A stretch of 64,000 nucleotides of DNA from Prevotella sp. KH2C16 (GCF_900113305.1 NZ_FOOW01000006.1:1-64000), one strand, 5' to 3'; counted from the first letter of the stretch, positions 50,787 through 61,326 are shown. Translations and numbers: made by a program. The notes: generated from the sequence alone by a model not told the origin.

Positions 50787-51041
50787 AAGGAAGATAAGAA
50801 ACTAAGACTTACAGCCGACAAGTGTAAGGCTCGTTTTACGGAGGCTTACACCTGTCAGACTGTAGAGGAGCAAATCTATGATTACAAGAAAGAAAAGACA
50901 GGCAAAGCTATCAAGGTGTTCCAGTTTGCCATTTTTTATTTTCCTACAATGAGATTTTCAACATCAATGTCGCCCGAGCCTTTCAGAAGCTTATCCAAAT
51001 GGTTCACATTTCCCGAGAGCGTAATGTCTCCCACACCGTAA
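50787..51041 (+). CDS. Possible small gene or gene remnant
   Basis: From ATG 50787 the frame MKEDKKLRLTADKC, then KARFTEAYTCQTVEEQIYDY and KKEKTGKAIKVFQFAIF, uses ordinary codons for about 45 residues and then runs antisense through the 3' end of the DUF2807 gene. The first part may be the 5' remnant of a gene cut at about 50935. No family recognised, so it could be chance coding. Confidence 0.25.
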   Translation, partial: KEDKKLRLTADKCKARFTEAYTCQTVEEQIYDYKKEKTGKAIKVFQFAIFYFPTMRFSTSMSPEPFRSLSKWFTFPESVMSPTP

Positions 51042-51631
51042 AGCCGGCAGCTCACGCGGTCGCAATGGTCGTAGTTCACATCGATGTCGCCGACGCCCTT
51101 CAACAGGATGTCCGAATGCTGGCACTTCACTTTCTCGACATCGATGTCGCCCGTGCCCCTCATCGTAACATTGAGCACATCGCAGAGCACATTCTCCAGA
51201 TGGATATCGCCCGCACCCCTGAGACTGACATCAAGCACATCGGTGTCCAGAAGCCCTTCGATATCTACATCTCCTGCTCCCTCCACGGAGACTCCGGTCA
51301 GGTCGGGACTGGTGATATAGACATCCACCTGGCCGCGGCCGGAGAAACCCAGCAGCCTACGCGACTGTGTATTGTCTATCTTCAGCACCCCATTTTCTAC
51401 CTTCAGGGCAATATCTTTCACGGCTCTCTCACGACCCACAATCCTCACCGAGAGGGTGTCTGCCTGCCGATAATGCACGCTCTGATAAGCCCTAAGCTCT
51501 ATTTTCTCGAACTCTCCGACCTTGTATCTGCGTTGGACGGTGTTCTCCGTGCGATGTTTCAGGCCACTACCGCACGATACGACTACAAGCGATGCAAGGA
51601 CTATCACCAGAAAGATGGATATTCGTTTCAT
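50936..51631 (-). CDS. DUF2807 (head GIN domain) lipoprotein
   Basis: 231 residues. Lipobox LVVVSCG. The mature part is a parallel beta-helix-like series in which G-x-G-D-I/V recurs about every 20 residues (GAGDVDIEG, GAGDIHLEN, GTGDIDVEK, GVGDIDVNY, GVGDITLSG, GSGDIDVEN). This is the GIN/auto-transporter head-like DUF2807 family. Probably envelope-associated; no binding partner known. Single gene. Confidence 0.9.
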   Translation of the reverse strand: MKRISIFLVIVLASLVVVSCGSGLKHRTENTVQRRYKVGEFEKIELRAYQSVHYRQADTLSVRIVGRERAVKDIALKVENGVLKIDNTQSRRLLGFSGRGQVDVYITSPDLTGVSVEGAGDVDIEGLLDTDVLDVSLRGAGDIHLENVLCDVLNVTMRGTGDIDVEKVKCQHSDILLKGVGDIDVNYDHCDRVSCRLYGVGDITLSGNVNHLDKLLKGSGDIDVENLIVGK

Positions 51632-51714
51632 ATTCTTCAGCTTTTATTTGATTTATCTTTTTGACGAGGATGATGCTCAAAAAGTTGCATAACCGTACAA
51701 AAAAGGCTGAATAT

Positions 51715-51746
51715 TTTTCCCATTCTGAAAAAACTTCGTAAATTTG
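51715..51746 (+). promoter_or_regulatory. Promoter of the activase gene
   Basis: TTTT (51715-51718), 20-bp spacer, TAAATTTG (51739-51746), then a short leader to ATG 51770. Confidence 0.6.
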
Positions 51747-51769
51747 TAGCATAATTAGGGAAGGCTATA

Positions 51770-54700
51770 ATGCGCAACAATAATTATAAGGTGGGGCTGG
51801 ATGTTGGTTCTACGACTGCTAAGATTGTCGTTATCGACGGTCGGGACAAGATTATTTATTCGCGATACGAGCGACACAATGCCCGTGTGGGGCAGCTTGT
51901 ATCTTCTTACCTCGACGAGATTGTCCATCAGTTTGGCGACTTGGAGGTGAACCTCTGCGTTACCGGCAGCGTCGGCATGTCCACCGCCGAGCAGCTCCAG
52001 GCCGAGTTCATACAAGAAGTAGTGGCCGCCACGGTCTTTGCCAAAGCCCGTTATCCGGAAGCCAAGGCACTGATAGACATCGGCGGGGAAGATGCCAAGG
52101 TGGTCTTCTTCAACGGTAGGAACACCGAGCTGCGCATGAACGGCAACTGTGCCGGCGGCACGGGAGCCTTCCTCGACCAGATGTCGGTGCTCATGGGAAT
52201 AGACAACAACACAATGAGCAACCTCGCCATGCAGGCCGAGCGCATCTATCCGATGGCCGCTCGGTGCGGTGTCTTTGCCAAGACCGACATTCAGAATCTC
52301 ATGGCGCGTAACCTGCCCGAAAGCGACATCGCGGTCTCCATCTTCCACTCCATAGCCGTCCAGACTGTTACTACCCTTTCCCACGGGTGCGACTTCCAGC
52401 CGCCCATCCTGCTCTGTGGAGGGCCGCTCACCTTCCTGCCGGCTCTGCGAAAGGCCTTTGCCGACTATCTCAAGCTCGACGAGGGCGACTTCATTGTTAT
52501 TCCCGAAAGCAACCTCATACCCGCTTTGGGTTGCGCCATCCGCGGAAAGGGCAGCACCGTGAAGCTCTCGGAGCTGCGCAAACGACTGGACACGCAGAAA
52601 GAACTGGCATGGCACAGCGATCTCCGCCCGCTCTTCAAAAACGAGATAGAGCACCAGAAGTGGCTCGAGCGCAAGAGCGCCTTTGCCACGGAGATTCATC
52701 CGCTACGCAAGGGATCAATGCAAGTAGTGCTCGGAATCGACAGCGGGTCGACCACCACCAAGATTATCGCCCTCGACATGGAGAACTCCGACATTGTATT
52801 TTCCTTCTACACCCTCAATCTCGGCAACCCCATCAAAGCCGTAAGGGAAGGACTCGAGCGGCTGCGCAGCGAGGCCGCGATGATGAATTGCGACCTCAAG
52901 ATTGCCGGAGCCTGCTCCACGGGATACGGCGAGGAGCTCATCAAGGCCGCCTTCAACCTCGACGAGGGCATCATCGAGACCATCGCCCACTACCGAGCCG
53001 CGGAGAGCCTGATGCCGGATGTGAGCTTCATCCTTGACATCGGCGGGCAGGACATGAAGGCTATCTTCGTGGAAAACGGCGCCGTGGTGCGCATGGAACT
53101 TAACGAGGCATGCTCCTCCGGGTGCGGAACTTTCATACAGACATTCGCCAACAACCTCAACTATAAGGTGCAGGACTTTGCCAAGATAGCCTGTACCGCC
53201 CCTGCTCCCTGCGACCTCGGCACCCGCTGTACGGTGTTCATGAACTCGAAGGTAAAGCAGGTATTGCGCGAGGGGGCGACGATAGCCGACATCTCGGCAG
53301 GCCTCTCCTACTCCGTGGTGAAGAACTGCCTCTATAAGGTCTTGAAGCTCCGGGGCAACGATTCGCTGGGCGAAAGCATCGTCGTCCAGGGCGGAACCAT
53401 GCGCAACGACTCCGTGGTGAGGGCCTTCGAGCTACTCACCGGCACGGAGGTAGCCCGCAACAACATGCCTGAGATGATGGGAGCCTACGGCTGTGCGCTG
53501 TATCTGAAGGGTAAACTAGACGCCAAGGCCGCCACAGGCGCCCGCACTCTCGACCAGTTGCTGGCAGGAGCGGAGTATGAGACACGCATGCTCCAGTGCC
53601 ACGGATGTGAGAACCGGTGCTTCGTGTCGATGTATCAGTTCCAGGGCGGACGCAAGTTCTATTCAGGCAACAAGTGCGAGCGTGTGTTCAACAACAAGGG
53701 TACCGATGCCGTGAAAGGCGAGAACATCTACGCCTATAAATACCAAAGGCTCTTCCGTGAGCCGGCCGTGAAGCCCCGTGAGGGCAGCCGCCGCATCGGC
53801 ATTCCCCGTGTGCTGAACATGTATGAGGACTATCCTTTCTGGAGCACGCTGCTCCGCCAGGCCGGCTTCGACACCGTGCTCAGCTCCGAGTCCACCTTCG
53901 TCCGATACGAGGGAGCCTTGGGCAGTGTGATGAGCGACAACATCTGCTTCCCCGCAAAGCTCGTGCACTCCCACATCCACGAACTGGAAAGCCTGGGTGT
54001 GGAGCGCATCCTGATGCCCTATGTGGTGTATGAGCACAACGAGGACGCACGCACCCTGAACAGCTACAACTGCCCCATCGTGTCGGCCTACTCGGATGTG
54101 GTGCGCAGCGCGATGAATCCCAAGGTACCCGTAGACTCCCCCGTCATCAACTTCTCGAACCAGAAGCTGCTCGTAAGGCAGATTGAAAAATATCTCCACG
54201 GCCTCGGCGTGAGCCGCAGGAGGGCGCAGGAAGCCTTCCGCGCAGCCCTCGAGGCGCAGCGGTCTTACATCCGCGACATCAAGGCGGAGAACACCGTGAT
54301 CCTCCGCAAGAGCCGCGAGCAGGGGCAGTTGACCATCCTGCTGGCCGGACGGCCCTATCACACCGACCCCCTCATCCAGCACAAGCTCTCGGAGATGGTG
54401 GCGTCGCTGGGCGTGAATGTCATCAGCGACGACATCGTCAGGGGCGACGACTCGGTGGACTCCGGGGAGACTTACCTCGTGAAGCAGTGGGCCTACATGA
54501 ACCGAATCATCAAGGCCGGGCAGTGGGCGGCAGAGCAGGAAGACGACCTTCACTTCGTCCAGATGACCTCTTTCGGCTGCGGACCCGACGCCTTCATACA
54601 AGACGAGATACGCGATATACTGAAGCGGCACGGCAAGCCGTTCACCCTCCTGAAGATAGACGATGTGAGCAACATCGGCTCGCTGAAACTGCGCGTGCGC

Positions 54701-55996
54701 AGTCTGATCGAGAGTCTGAAGGCCAAGAGCGACGACTACCACCACCGCACGCAGCAACTTGAGACCACACGCGTCTTCCGCCAGGCTGACACGAGACGCA
54801 AGATTCTGGCTCCGTACATGACCGCCTATCTCACTCCCCTCCTCTCCCCGCTGCTCGATCTCATGGGATATGATGTGGAAGTGCTGCCCATGAGCGACGA
54901 CGAGAGCGCACAGCTGGGGCTCACTTATGCGAACAACGAGATCTGCTACCCCGCCACCCTTATCGTGGGCGACATCGTGAAGGCACTCAAGTCGGGGAAA
55001 TACGACCTCAATAACACAGCCGTAGTCATGACGCAGACAGGCGGACAATGCCGCGCCACCAACTATGCAGGGCTCATCAAGCGAGCCATGATCGCCAACG
55101 GATTCAACGAGGTGCCGCTCATCACCTTAGGCGTAGCCACCAACGCAGAGGGCGGAAACGAGCAGGAAGGCTTCTCCGTACCCTGGACGAAGTTTGCCAA
55201 CATCATCACCACGGCCATCCTTTACGGCGACACCATCTCCAAGATGTATCACGCCACGGTGGTGAGAGAGCGCAAGCCAGGCGTGGCGGCCCTGCTGAGA
55301 GACAAGTTCATGCAGGAGGCCGACCCGCTCATCCGCCGCAACGACGCCAGCGGCTTGCTGGCACTCATCGGCAACGCGGCCGCCGAATTCGATGCCGTCT
55401 GTGTGGATAAGGAAACCCGGAAGGTGGGCATCGTCGGCGAGATATTCCTCAAGTTCAACCCGTTTTCCCACCAGTTCCTCGCCGACAAGATCATCAGCCG
55501 GGGCATCGAGGTGGTGCCGCCGCTGCTATCGCCGTTCTTCCTGCAGGAGTTCGTGAATGTCATTGCCCAGAAACACATGGGGCTCTCGTGCTCGCGAGTA
55601 CCCGACTTCGTGGTAAAGGGCATCTACGGGCTCATCCTCCGGCGGGAAAAGAAGATTAACCGCATCGCCGCGCGGTTCCGCTATTTCCGCCCGTTCACCA
55701 ACATCTTCGACGAGGCCAGGGCCGTGAACGGCACCGTGTCGCTCGCCGCCCAGTTCGGTGAGGGATGGCTGCTGCCGGCCGACATCATCAGCCTCGTCCA
55801 CGACGGAGTGAACAACATCGTGAGCCTGCAGCCCTTCGGCTGCATCGCCAACCATGTGGTGTCGAAGGGCATTGAGAAGCGGTTGCACCGCGACTATCCG
55901 CAACTGAACCTCGTGAGCCTCGACTTCGACTCGGGCGTGAGCGCCGTGAATGTTACCAACCGGCTGCTGCTCTTCCTCGACAGCATCGCCGTCTGA
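51770..55996 (+). CDS. 2-hydroxyacyl-CoA dehydratase activase-like fusion protein
   Basis: 1408 residues. Two consecutive ASKHA ATPase domains of the BadF/BcrA/HgdC type: GLDVGSTTAKIVVIDG at residue 8 with IDIGGEDAKVVFF and NGNCAGGTGAFLDQM, and GIDSGSTTTKIIALDM near 323 with LDIGGQDMKAIFVENG and CSSGCGTFIQTFA. Cysteines in CAGGTG/ARCGVF and CSSGCG/GTRCTVF could hold a 4Fe-4S cluster at a domain interface. A Cys-rich link (CHGCENRC) leads to a DUF2229 domain (IGIPRVLNMYEDYPFW) and a C-terminal HgdB-like region. Such proteins couple ATP hydrolysis to low-potential electron transfer. No dehydratase partner gene is adjacent, so the physiological target is unknown. Confidence 0.9.
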   Translation: MRNNNYKVGLDVGSTTAKIVVIDGRDKIIYSRYERHNARVGQLVSSYLDEIVHQFGDLEVNLCVTGSVGMSTAEQLQAEFIQEVVAATVFAKARYPEAKALIDIGGEDAKVVFFNGRNTELRMNGNCAGGTGAFLDQMSVLMGIDNNTMSNLAMQAERIYPMAARCGVFAKTDIQNLMARNLPESDIAVSIFHSIAVQTVTTLSHGCDFQPPILLCGGPLTFLPALRKAFADYLKLDEGDFIVIPESNLIPALGCAIRGKGSTVKLSELRKRLDTQKELAWHSDLRPLFKNEIEHQKWLERKSAFATEIHPLRKGSMQVVLGIDSGSTTTKIIALDMENSDIVFSFYTLNLGNPIKAVREGLERLRSEAAMMNCDLKIAGACSTGYGEELIKAAFNLDEGIIETIAHYRAAESLMPDVSFILDIGGQDMKAIFVENGAVVRMELNEACSSGCGTFIQTFANNLNYKVQDFAKIACTAPAPCDLGTRCTVFMNSKVKQVLREGATIADISAGLSYSVVKNCLYKVLKLRGNDSLGESIVVQGGTMRNDSVVRAFELLTGTEVARNNMPEMMGAYGCALYLKGKLDAKAATGARTLDQLLAGAEYETRMLQCHGCENRCFVSMYQFQGGRKFYSGNKCERVFNNKGTDAVKGENIYAYKYQRLFREPAVKPREGSRRIGIPRVLNMYEDYPFWSTLLRQAGFDTVLSSESTFVRYEGALGSVMSDNICFPAKLVHSHIHELESLGVERILMPYVVYEHNEDARTLNSYNCPIVSAYSDVVRSAMNPKVPVDSPVINFSNQKLLVRQIEKYLHGLGVSRRRAQEAFRAALEAQRSYIRDIKAENTVILRKSREQGQLTILLAGRPYHTDPLIQHKLSEMVASLGVNVISDDIVRGDDSVDSGETYLVKQWAYMNRIIKAGQWAAEQEDDLHFVQMTSFGCGPDAFIQDEIRDILKRHGKPFTLLKIDDVSNIGSLKLRVRSLIESLKAKSDDYHHRTQQLETTRVFRQADTRRKILAPYMTAYLTPLLSPLLDLMGYDVEVLPMSDDESAQLGLTYANNEICYPATLIVGDIVKALKSGKYDLNNTAVVMTQTGGQCRATNYAGLIKRAMIANGFNEVPLITLGVATNAEGGNEQEGFSVPWTKFANIITTAILYGDTISKMYHATVVRERKPGVAALLRDKFMQEADPLIRRNDASGLLALIGNAAAEFDAVCVDKETRKVGIVGEIFLKFNPFSHQFLADKIISRGIEVVPPLLSPFFLQEFVNVIAQKHMGLSCSRVPDFVVKGIYGLILRREKKINRIAARFRYFRPFTNIFDEARAVNGTVSLAAQFGEGWLLPADIISLVHDGVNNIVSLQPFGCIANHVVSKGIEKRLHRDYPQLNLVSLDFDSGVSAVNVTNRLLLFLDSIAV

Positions 55997-56044
55997 CCCT
56001 TCAGCGGCCATCCGCTGCCAACTCCGAAGCCGCTTCCCGCAAGA

Positions 56045-56107
56045 TTACAAGCTGCGTGTAATCGTGTTACAAGCCGTGTGTAACAGGATTACACACGGCT
56101 TGTAACA
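56045..56107. repeat. 22-bp-phased intergenic repeat, family A (three units)
   Basis: Units TTACAAGCTGCGTGTAA (56045), TTACAAGCCGTGTGTAA (56067) and TTACACACGGCTTGTAA (56089), exactly 22 bp apart. The third is the exact reverse complement of the second; the match extends to a 19-bp perfect stem (56065-56083 with 56089-56107). Lies 3' of the activase gene and upstream of the methyltransferase gene, about 190 bp before its start. Confidence 0.85.
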
Positions 56108-56252
56108 ACAGCGCATGCAACCACCCTAACTCCCGACGGCCGCCAGTCGCCCGGGCGGCAGACACTACAGCCCTTTTGATTTCCCGTTTCCGCAAGAGAC
56201 GGAAAATATAAATATTTCCTGCCTTAGTTGTCGGTGTCTCAATTATATTTAC

Positions 56253-56260
56253 TAATTTTG
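56253..56260 (+). promoter_or_regulatory. -7 box of the RNA methyltransferase gene
   Basis: TAATTTTG, 27 bp before ATG 56288; TTG at 56228-56230 is the nearest -33-like word (22-bp spacer). Confidence 0.5.
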
Positions 56261-56287
56261 TACGCGAAATAAAACCAACAATTGAAA

Positions 56288-57898
56288 ATGGAATTTGAAC
56301 TCATCGCCAAAACCTTCATGGGCTTGGAGCCCGTTTTGGCTCAAGAGCTTACCCAGCTGGGGGTGAACAATGTGCAGATAGGGCGCCGCGTAGTGTCTTT
56401 CACGGGCGACAAGGAAATGATGTATCGTGCTAACTTCCAGTTGCACACGGCCATCCGCATCCTGAAACCCATCAAACACTTCAAGGCCCGCTCGGCAGAA
56501 GAAGTATATGAAGAAGTGAGGAAAATCGACTGGAGCCAGTATATCCTCGAGGGAAAGACTTTCTCCGTAGACTCCGTGGTCTACTCCGAGGAATTCCGCA
56601 ACTCCCGGTTCGTAACCTATAAGGTGAAGGACGCCATCGTAGACCAGTTCCGCGACAATACCGGCAACCGCCCCAACATCTCCATCTCCAATCCCGACAT
56701 CCGGCTTCACATCCATATCTCCGACGAGGACGCCACTCTTTGCCTTGACTCCAGCGGTGAGTCGCTCCATCGGCGCGGCTATCGACAGGAGAGCGTGGAG
56801 GCTCCCCTGAACGAAGTTCTTGCCGCCGGTATGATCCTGATGACGGGGTGGAAGGGCGAAACAGACTTCATCGACCCCATGTGTGGCTCCGGCACCCTGC
56901 CCATAGAGGCGGCCCTCATCGCCCGAAACATATCGCCGGGCGTATTCCGTAAGGGCTATGCCTTCGAGAAATGGCCCGACTACGACGCCGAGCTCTTTGA
57001 CACCATCTACAACGACGACTCCCAGGAGCGTGAGTTCGAGCACCACATCTACGGCTACGACATAGACATGAAGGCCGTGAACCGCGCCCTCAAGAATGTG
57101 AGGGCGGCCGGCCTGACGAAAGACATCACCGTAAAGATGCAGGACTTCAAGGACTTCCAGCAGCCCCAGGAGAGGAGCATCATCGTGATGAACCCGCCCT
57201 ATGGCGAGCGAATCTCCACTCCCAACCTGCTGGAAACCTACAAGATAATCGGCGAAAGACTGAAGCATGCCTTCACGGGCAACGAGGCCTGGATACTCTC
57301 CTACCGCGAGGAATGCTTTGACCAGATAGGCCTGAAGCCCTCGATCAAGATTCCTCTTTTCAACGGCAGCCTCGAATGCGAGTTCCGCAGATACCAGCTC
57401 TTCGACGGCAAGATGAAGGTGTTTCGCTCGGAAGGCGGCATCGTGAAAACAGAGGAGGAACTCAAGGAAATGGCCGAGAAGCACCGCTTCAAGAAAGAAC
57501 GCGAGTTCAAGAAACGCCTTGAGGAAAACGAAGAAAACGCAGAAGCCGACATCCGATCGTTTAAGTTCCATTCCCTGGAGCATGACATGGAACGAGAACT
57601 GCGCCGTTTCCGCAACCGCAGGGACGAATATGACGACTGGCATGGCGACCGCGGGCAAAGGCGATTCGACCGAGACGACCGCAGGGATGACCGTAGAAAC
57701 CGAAGATTCGACCGCGGCGAACGGTCTTTTGACCGTAACGAACGGCGGGGCGACAGACCTTTTGACCGCGACAGGCGGCGCGACGACAAGCCTTTCTTCA
57801 GCAAGAGAGACCGCCGAGACGGAAATAACTTCGGCCGCAATCACGACAACCGGGGGTTTGGAAACAAGAACAGGAGATACAACGATGATGAAGATTAA
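56288..57898 (+). CDS. THUMP-domain 23S rRNA (guanine) N-methyltransferase, RlmL/RlmK-type
   Basis: 536 residues. A THUMP RNA-binding domain (about 45-155) is followed by a Rossmann methyltransferase with DPMCGSGTLPIEAAL near 195 (SAM site) and catalytic NPPYGERI near 302, the signature of base N-methyltransferases such as RlmL. From about residue 440 the tail is a low-complexity Arg/Asp/Phe-rich repeat (units like RRFDRDDRRDDRRNRRFDR), unusual for the core family. ATG 56288 is used; TTG 56282 is an alternative. Its stop overlaps the S9 peptidase start by 14 bp. Confidence 0.88.
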   Translation: MEFELIAKTFMGLEPVLAQELTQLGVNNVQIGRRVVSFTGDKEMMYRANFQLHTAIRILKPIKHFKARSAEEVYEEVRKIDWSQYILEGKTFSVDSVVYSEEFRNSRFVTYKVKDAIVDQFRDNTGNRPNISISNPDIRLHIHISDEDATLCLDSSGESLHRRGYRQESVEAPLNEVLAAGMILMTGWKGETDFIDPMCGSGTLPIEAALIARNISPGVFRKGYAFEKWPDYDAELFDTIYNDDSQEREFEHHIYGYDIDMKAVNRALKNVRAAGLTKDITVKMQDFKDFQQPQERSIIVMNPPYGERISTPNLLETYKIIGERLKHAFTGNEAWILSYREECFDQIGLKPSIKIPLFNGSLECEFRRYQLFDGKMKVFRSEGGIVKTEEELKEMAEKHRFKKEREFKKRLEENEENAEADIRSFKFHSLEHDMERELRRFRNRRDEYDDWHGDRGQRRFDRDDRRDDRRNRRFDRGERSFDRNERRGDRPFDRDRRRDDKPFFSKRDRRDGNNFGRNHDNRGFGNKNRRYNDDED

Positions 57899-60047
57899 GG
57901 CTTTCTTGCTCTGCTTAGTCGTAACAATGACAGCCTCAGCACAGAAATCATTCACGCTCGAAGACCTCAACTTCGGCGGAAAGAACTACCGCAACATGGT
58001 TCCCCAGACGCAATACCATGCGTGGTGGGGCGACGAACTCGTGCGCCTGGACAAGGAGGAGTGCCGCCTGGTGAACAAGAAGACCGGCCGGGAAACCCTG
58101 CTTTTCAATCTGGGCGACATCAACAACAAGGCTGGCTATGTAGTGGTTCCGGGACCCATAACCCTCAACAGCCTCTACGGTGCATCCTTCCCTTATGCCG
58201 ACAAGCCCCTTGCCCTGCTCGACAACGGCACGGAACGCTTCCTCTTCGACTTCAGGAAGAAGGAAATCGTGTGGCTCCTGAAGAAGCAACAGGAGACCGC
58301 GGCGGAATGGAACGCCGCCAGCCGCGCCCTCGCCTATGTGCAGGACAACCAGCTCTTCGTGAACGACGGGCAGGAAGCCCGCCAGCTCACCACCGACGGA
58401 AGCCGGGAAATCGTCTACGGGCAAAGCGTTCACCGCGATGAGTTCGGCATCAGCAAGGGCCTCTTCTGGAGCCCCGACGGACAGCGGCTGGCCTTCTACC
58501 GCATGGACCAGAGCATGGTGAAAGACTATCCGCAGGTGAACATTTTCACTCGTGAGGCCGACTATGAGCCCGACAAATACCCCATGGCGGGTGAGACATC
58601 GCATAAGGTTACCGTGGGCGTCTACGACCTGAAGACGCGCCGGACGCTGTACCTGCAGGCCGGAGACCCCACCGACCGCTACTTCACGAACATCTCGTGG
58701 AGCCCCGACGGAGCCACCATCTATATGTTTGAGCTTAACCGCAACCAGAACGACTGCCGCCTCGTGAGTTACAATGCCGCAACCGGAGCCCGCCTGAAGG
58801 AACTCTATCGCGAGACCCACGACAAGTATGTGGAGCCCATGCACCCCATCGTGTTCCTGCCGTGGGATGCCTCCCGCTTCCTCATGCAGAGCCAGAAGGA
58901 CGGCTACAACCACCTCTACCTCTTCGATAAGCAGGGAAAAGAAATCAAGCAGGTTACCAGCGGCAAGTGGGTGGTCGAGAATGTGCTCGGCTTCGACCGG
59001 CAGCGCAAGGCCATCATCATCGAGAGCAACGAGCTCAGCCCCGTCCAGAAGAACCTCTTCTCGGTGAATATCGCCACCGGAAAGCGCACCCGCATCGACG
59101 AGACGGGCGACGGATGGCACAGCGGGCAGCTGAGTGCCAGCGGGCGATACCTGCGCGACAGCTACTCTTCGCCTACCGTGCCGCACAACATCAGCGTGCT
59201 GGAAACAGCTAAGGCAGCCTACACCCGACTGCTCACCGCCGACGATCCGTGGAAAGGCTACAATGTTCCGGAGTATTCCATGGGCACCGTGAAGGCTGCC
59301 GACGGCCACACCGACCTCTACTATCGCATGGTGAAACCCGTGGGATTCGACCCCTCGAAGAAGTATCCCACCGTGGTCTATGTCTACGGCGGGCCGCATG
59401 CCCACAATGTGGATGCCCGATGGCACTATGCTTCCCGCTCCTGGGAGACCTACATGGCACAGAAGGGATATCTCCTCTTCATCCTCGACAACCGAGGCAG
59501 CGAGAACCGCGGGCGGGCCTTCGAGCAAGCCACATTCCGCCACTTAGGAACCGTAGAGGCCGAAGACCAGATGCAGGGAGTGAAGTTCCTGCAGACCCTT
59601 CCTTATGTGGACAGCGACCGGATCGGCGTGCACGGATGGAGTTTCGGCGGATACATGACCATCACCCTCATGACCCATTACCCCGAAGTGTTCAAGGTGG
59701 GAGTGGCCGGAGGTCCTGTCATCGACTGGAAATACTATGAGGTGATGTACGGCGAACGCTACATGGACACGCCCCAGAGCAATCCCGAGGGCTACGAGCA
59801 GGCCTCGCTCCTCCGCCAGGCCAAGAACCTGAAGGGCAAGCTCCAGATCATCATCGGATACAACGACAAGACCTGCGTGCCGCAGCACAGCCTCTCCTTC
59901 CTCGCCGAATGCATCAAGGCGGGCACCCAGCCCGACTTCTTCGCCTATCCCGGCGAGCCCCACAACATGCGCGGCCACCAGAGCGTACACCTGCACGAGC
60001 GTATCACGCAATACTTTGAAGACTATCTGAAACCCTTGAAAAAATAA
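57885..60047 (+). CDS. S9-family (DPP IV-like) peptidase
   Basis: 720 residues. Signal peptide [20 protein letters not shown], an eight-bladed beta-propeller (about 25-460, with [16 protein letters not shown] and [13 protein letters not shown]), then an alpha/beta-hydrolase: nucleophile S586 in [12 protein letters not shown], and the catalytic Asp and His in [15 protein letters not shown] and [17 protein letters not shown]. Likely a periplasmic prolyl dipeptidyl peptidase for imported peptides. Translational coupling to the methyltransferase gene by a 14-bp overlap; purD begins 10 bp after its stop. Confidence 0.93.
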   Translation: MMKIKAFLLCLVVTMTASAQKSFTLEDLNFGGKNYRNMVPQTQYHAWWGDELVRLDKEECRLVNKKTGRETLLFNLGDINNKAGYVVVPGPITLNSLYGASFPYADKPLALLDNGTERFLFDFRKKEIVWLLKKQQETAAEWNAASRALAYVQDNQLFVNDGQEARQLTTDGSREIVYGQSVHRDEFGISKGLFWSPDGQRLAFYRMDQSMVKDYPQVNIFTREADYEPDKYPMAGETSHKVTVGVYDLKTRRTLYLQAGDPTDRYFTNISWSPDGATIYMFELNRNQNDCRLVSYNAATGARLKELYRETHDKYVEPMHPIVFLPWDASRFLMQSQKDGYNHLYLFDKQGKEIKQVTSGKWVVENVLGFDRQRKAIIIESNELSPVQKNLFSVNIATGKRTRIDETGDGWHSGQLSASGRYLRDSYSSPTVPHNISVLETAKAAYTRLLTADDPWKGYNVPEYSMGTVKAADGHTDLYYRMVKPVGFDPSKKYPTVVYVYGGPHAHNVDARWHYASRSWETYMAQKGYLLFILDNRGSENRGRAFEQATFRHLGTVEAEDQMQGVKFLQTLPYVDSDRIGVHGWSFGGYMTITLMTHYPEVFKVGVAGGPVIDWKYYEVMYGERYMDTPQSNPEGYEQASLLRQAKNLKGKLQIIIGYNDKTCVPQHSLSFLAECIKAGTQPDFFAYPGEPHNMRGHQSVHLHERITQYFEDYLKPLKK

Positions 60048-60057
60048 ACTGTCAAAT

Positions 60058-61326
60058 ATGAAAATCCTACTCTTAGGCAACGGCGGGCGCGAGCATGCGC
60101 TGGCATGGAAGATCGCCCAAAGCCCGAAATGCGAGAAACTATACATCGCCCCAGGTAACGCCGGCACGGCTTCCGTGGGCGAGAATGTGGCCATCAGCGT
60201 AAACGAGTTCGACAAGCTGAAAGACTTCGTGGCGCAAAACCATGTCGACATGGTCGTCGTCGGCCCCGAAGGCCCCCTCGTAAAGGGCATCTACGATGAC
60301 TTCAAGGCCGACGGGCGCACGGCTGCCGTTCCCGTGATCGGCCCCTCCAGGGAGGGCGCCGTGCTCGAGGGAAGCAAGGATTTCGCCAAGGGATTCATGA
60401 AGCGCCACGGCATTCCGACTGCCCGATACGAGACCTTCGACGGCACGACGGTGGACGAAGGTCTCCGATTCCTCGGCACCCTGCAGCCCCCCTATGTGCT
60501 CAAAGCCGACGGACTGGCTGCCGGCAAGGGCGTGCTCATCGTACCCACGCTCGAGGAAGCCCGGCAGGAGCTGCGCCTGATGCTGGGCGGCATGTTCGGG
60601 AACGCCTCCGCCAAGGTAGTCGTAGAGGAGTTCCTAAGCGGCACGGAGTGCTCGGTGTTCGTGCTTACGGACGGCGAACACTATCAAATACTGCCCGAAG
60701 CCAAGGACTACAAGCGTATCGGCGAGCACGACACCGGGCTCAACACCGGCGGAATGGGCAGCGTGAGCCCCGTCCCCTTCGCCACCAAGGAGTGGATGCA
60801 GAAGGTGGAAGACCGCATCATACGCCCCACCGTCGACGGTCTCCATGCCGAGGGCATCGACTACAAGGGCTTCATCTTCTTCGGGCTCATCAATGTGAAT
60901 GGCGACCCGATGGTCATCGAGTATAACTGCCGCATGGGAGACCCTGAGACGGAGAGCGTGATGCTGCGCCTGAAGACCGACCTCGTAGACCTCTTCGAGC
61001 ATGTGGCACAGGGCACGCTCGACCTCTGTAGCGTGGAATTCGACCCCCGCGCGGCCGTCAGCGTGATGCTCGTGAGCGGCGGATATCCCGAGGCCTACAA
61101 AAAGGGCTACCCTATCGAGGGACTCAACGAGGTGGAGGGCAGCATCGTGTTCCATGCCGGCACAGCCTTGAAGGACGGCCGAGTGGTAACCAACGGAGGC
61201 CGTGTGCTGGCCGTATCGTCGTATGGCAGCGACAAGGAGGAAGCCCTTCGCAAGAGCTTTGATGAGGCGCGGAAAATCCGGTTTACCGACAAGTATTTCC
61301 GCCGCGACATCGGGCAGGACCTGTAA
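60058..61326 (+). CDS. purD: Phosphoribosylamine-glycine ligase
   Basis: 422 residues. Second step of purine synthesis (GAR synthetase), an ATP-grasp enzyme. Motifs: [16 protein letters not shown] at the N-terminus, [19 protein letters not shown], and the central [20 protein letters not shown] characteristic of PurD, then [15 protein letters not shown]. Full length. Starts 10 bp after the S9 peptidase gene. Confidence 0.97.
   Translation: MKILLLGNGGREHALAWKIAQSPKCEKLYIAPGNAGTASVGENVAISVNEFDKLKDFVAQNHVDMVVVGPEGPLVKGIYDDFKADGRTAAVPVIGPSREGAVLEGSKDFAKGFMKRHGIPTARYETFDGTTVDEGLRFLGTLQPPYVLKADGLAAGKGVLIVPTLEEARQELRLMLGGMFGNASAKVVVEEFLSGTECSVFVLTDGEHYQILPEAKDYKRIGEHDTGLNTGGMGSVSPVPFATKEWMQKVEDRIIRPTVDGLHAEGIDYKGFIFFGLINVNGDPMVIEYNCRMGDPETESVMLRLKTDLVDLFEHVAQGTLDLCSVEFDPRAAVSVMLVSGGYPEAYKKGYPIEGLNEVEGSIVFHAGTALKDGRVVTNGGRVLAVSSYGSDKEEALRKSFDEARKIRFTDKYFRRDIGQDL

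Noticed and set aside
53663..55048. A 461-codon minus-strand frame within the activase gene
   Set aside because: Shadow frame of the activase gene; composition is typical of antisense translation and no motif is present.
56252..57970. A 572-codon minus-strand frame over the RNA methyltransferase gene
   Set aside because: Antisense of a GC-rich, repetitive coding region; Val/Ala-rich low-quality sequence without a domain.
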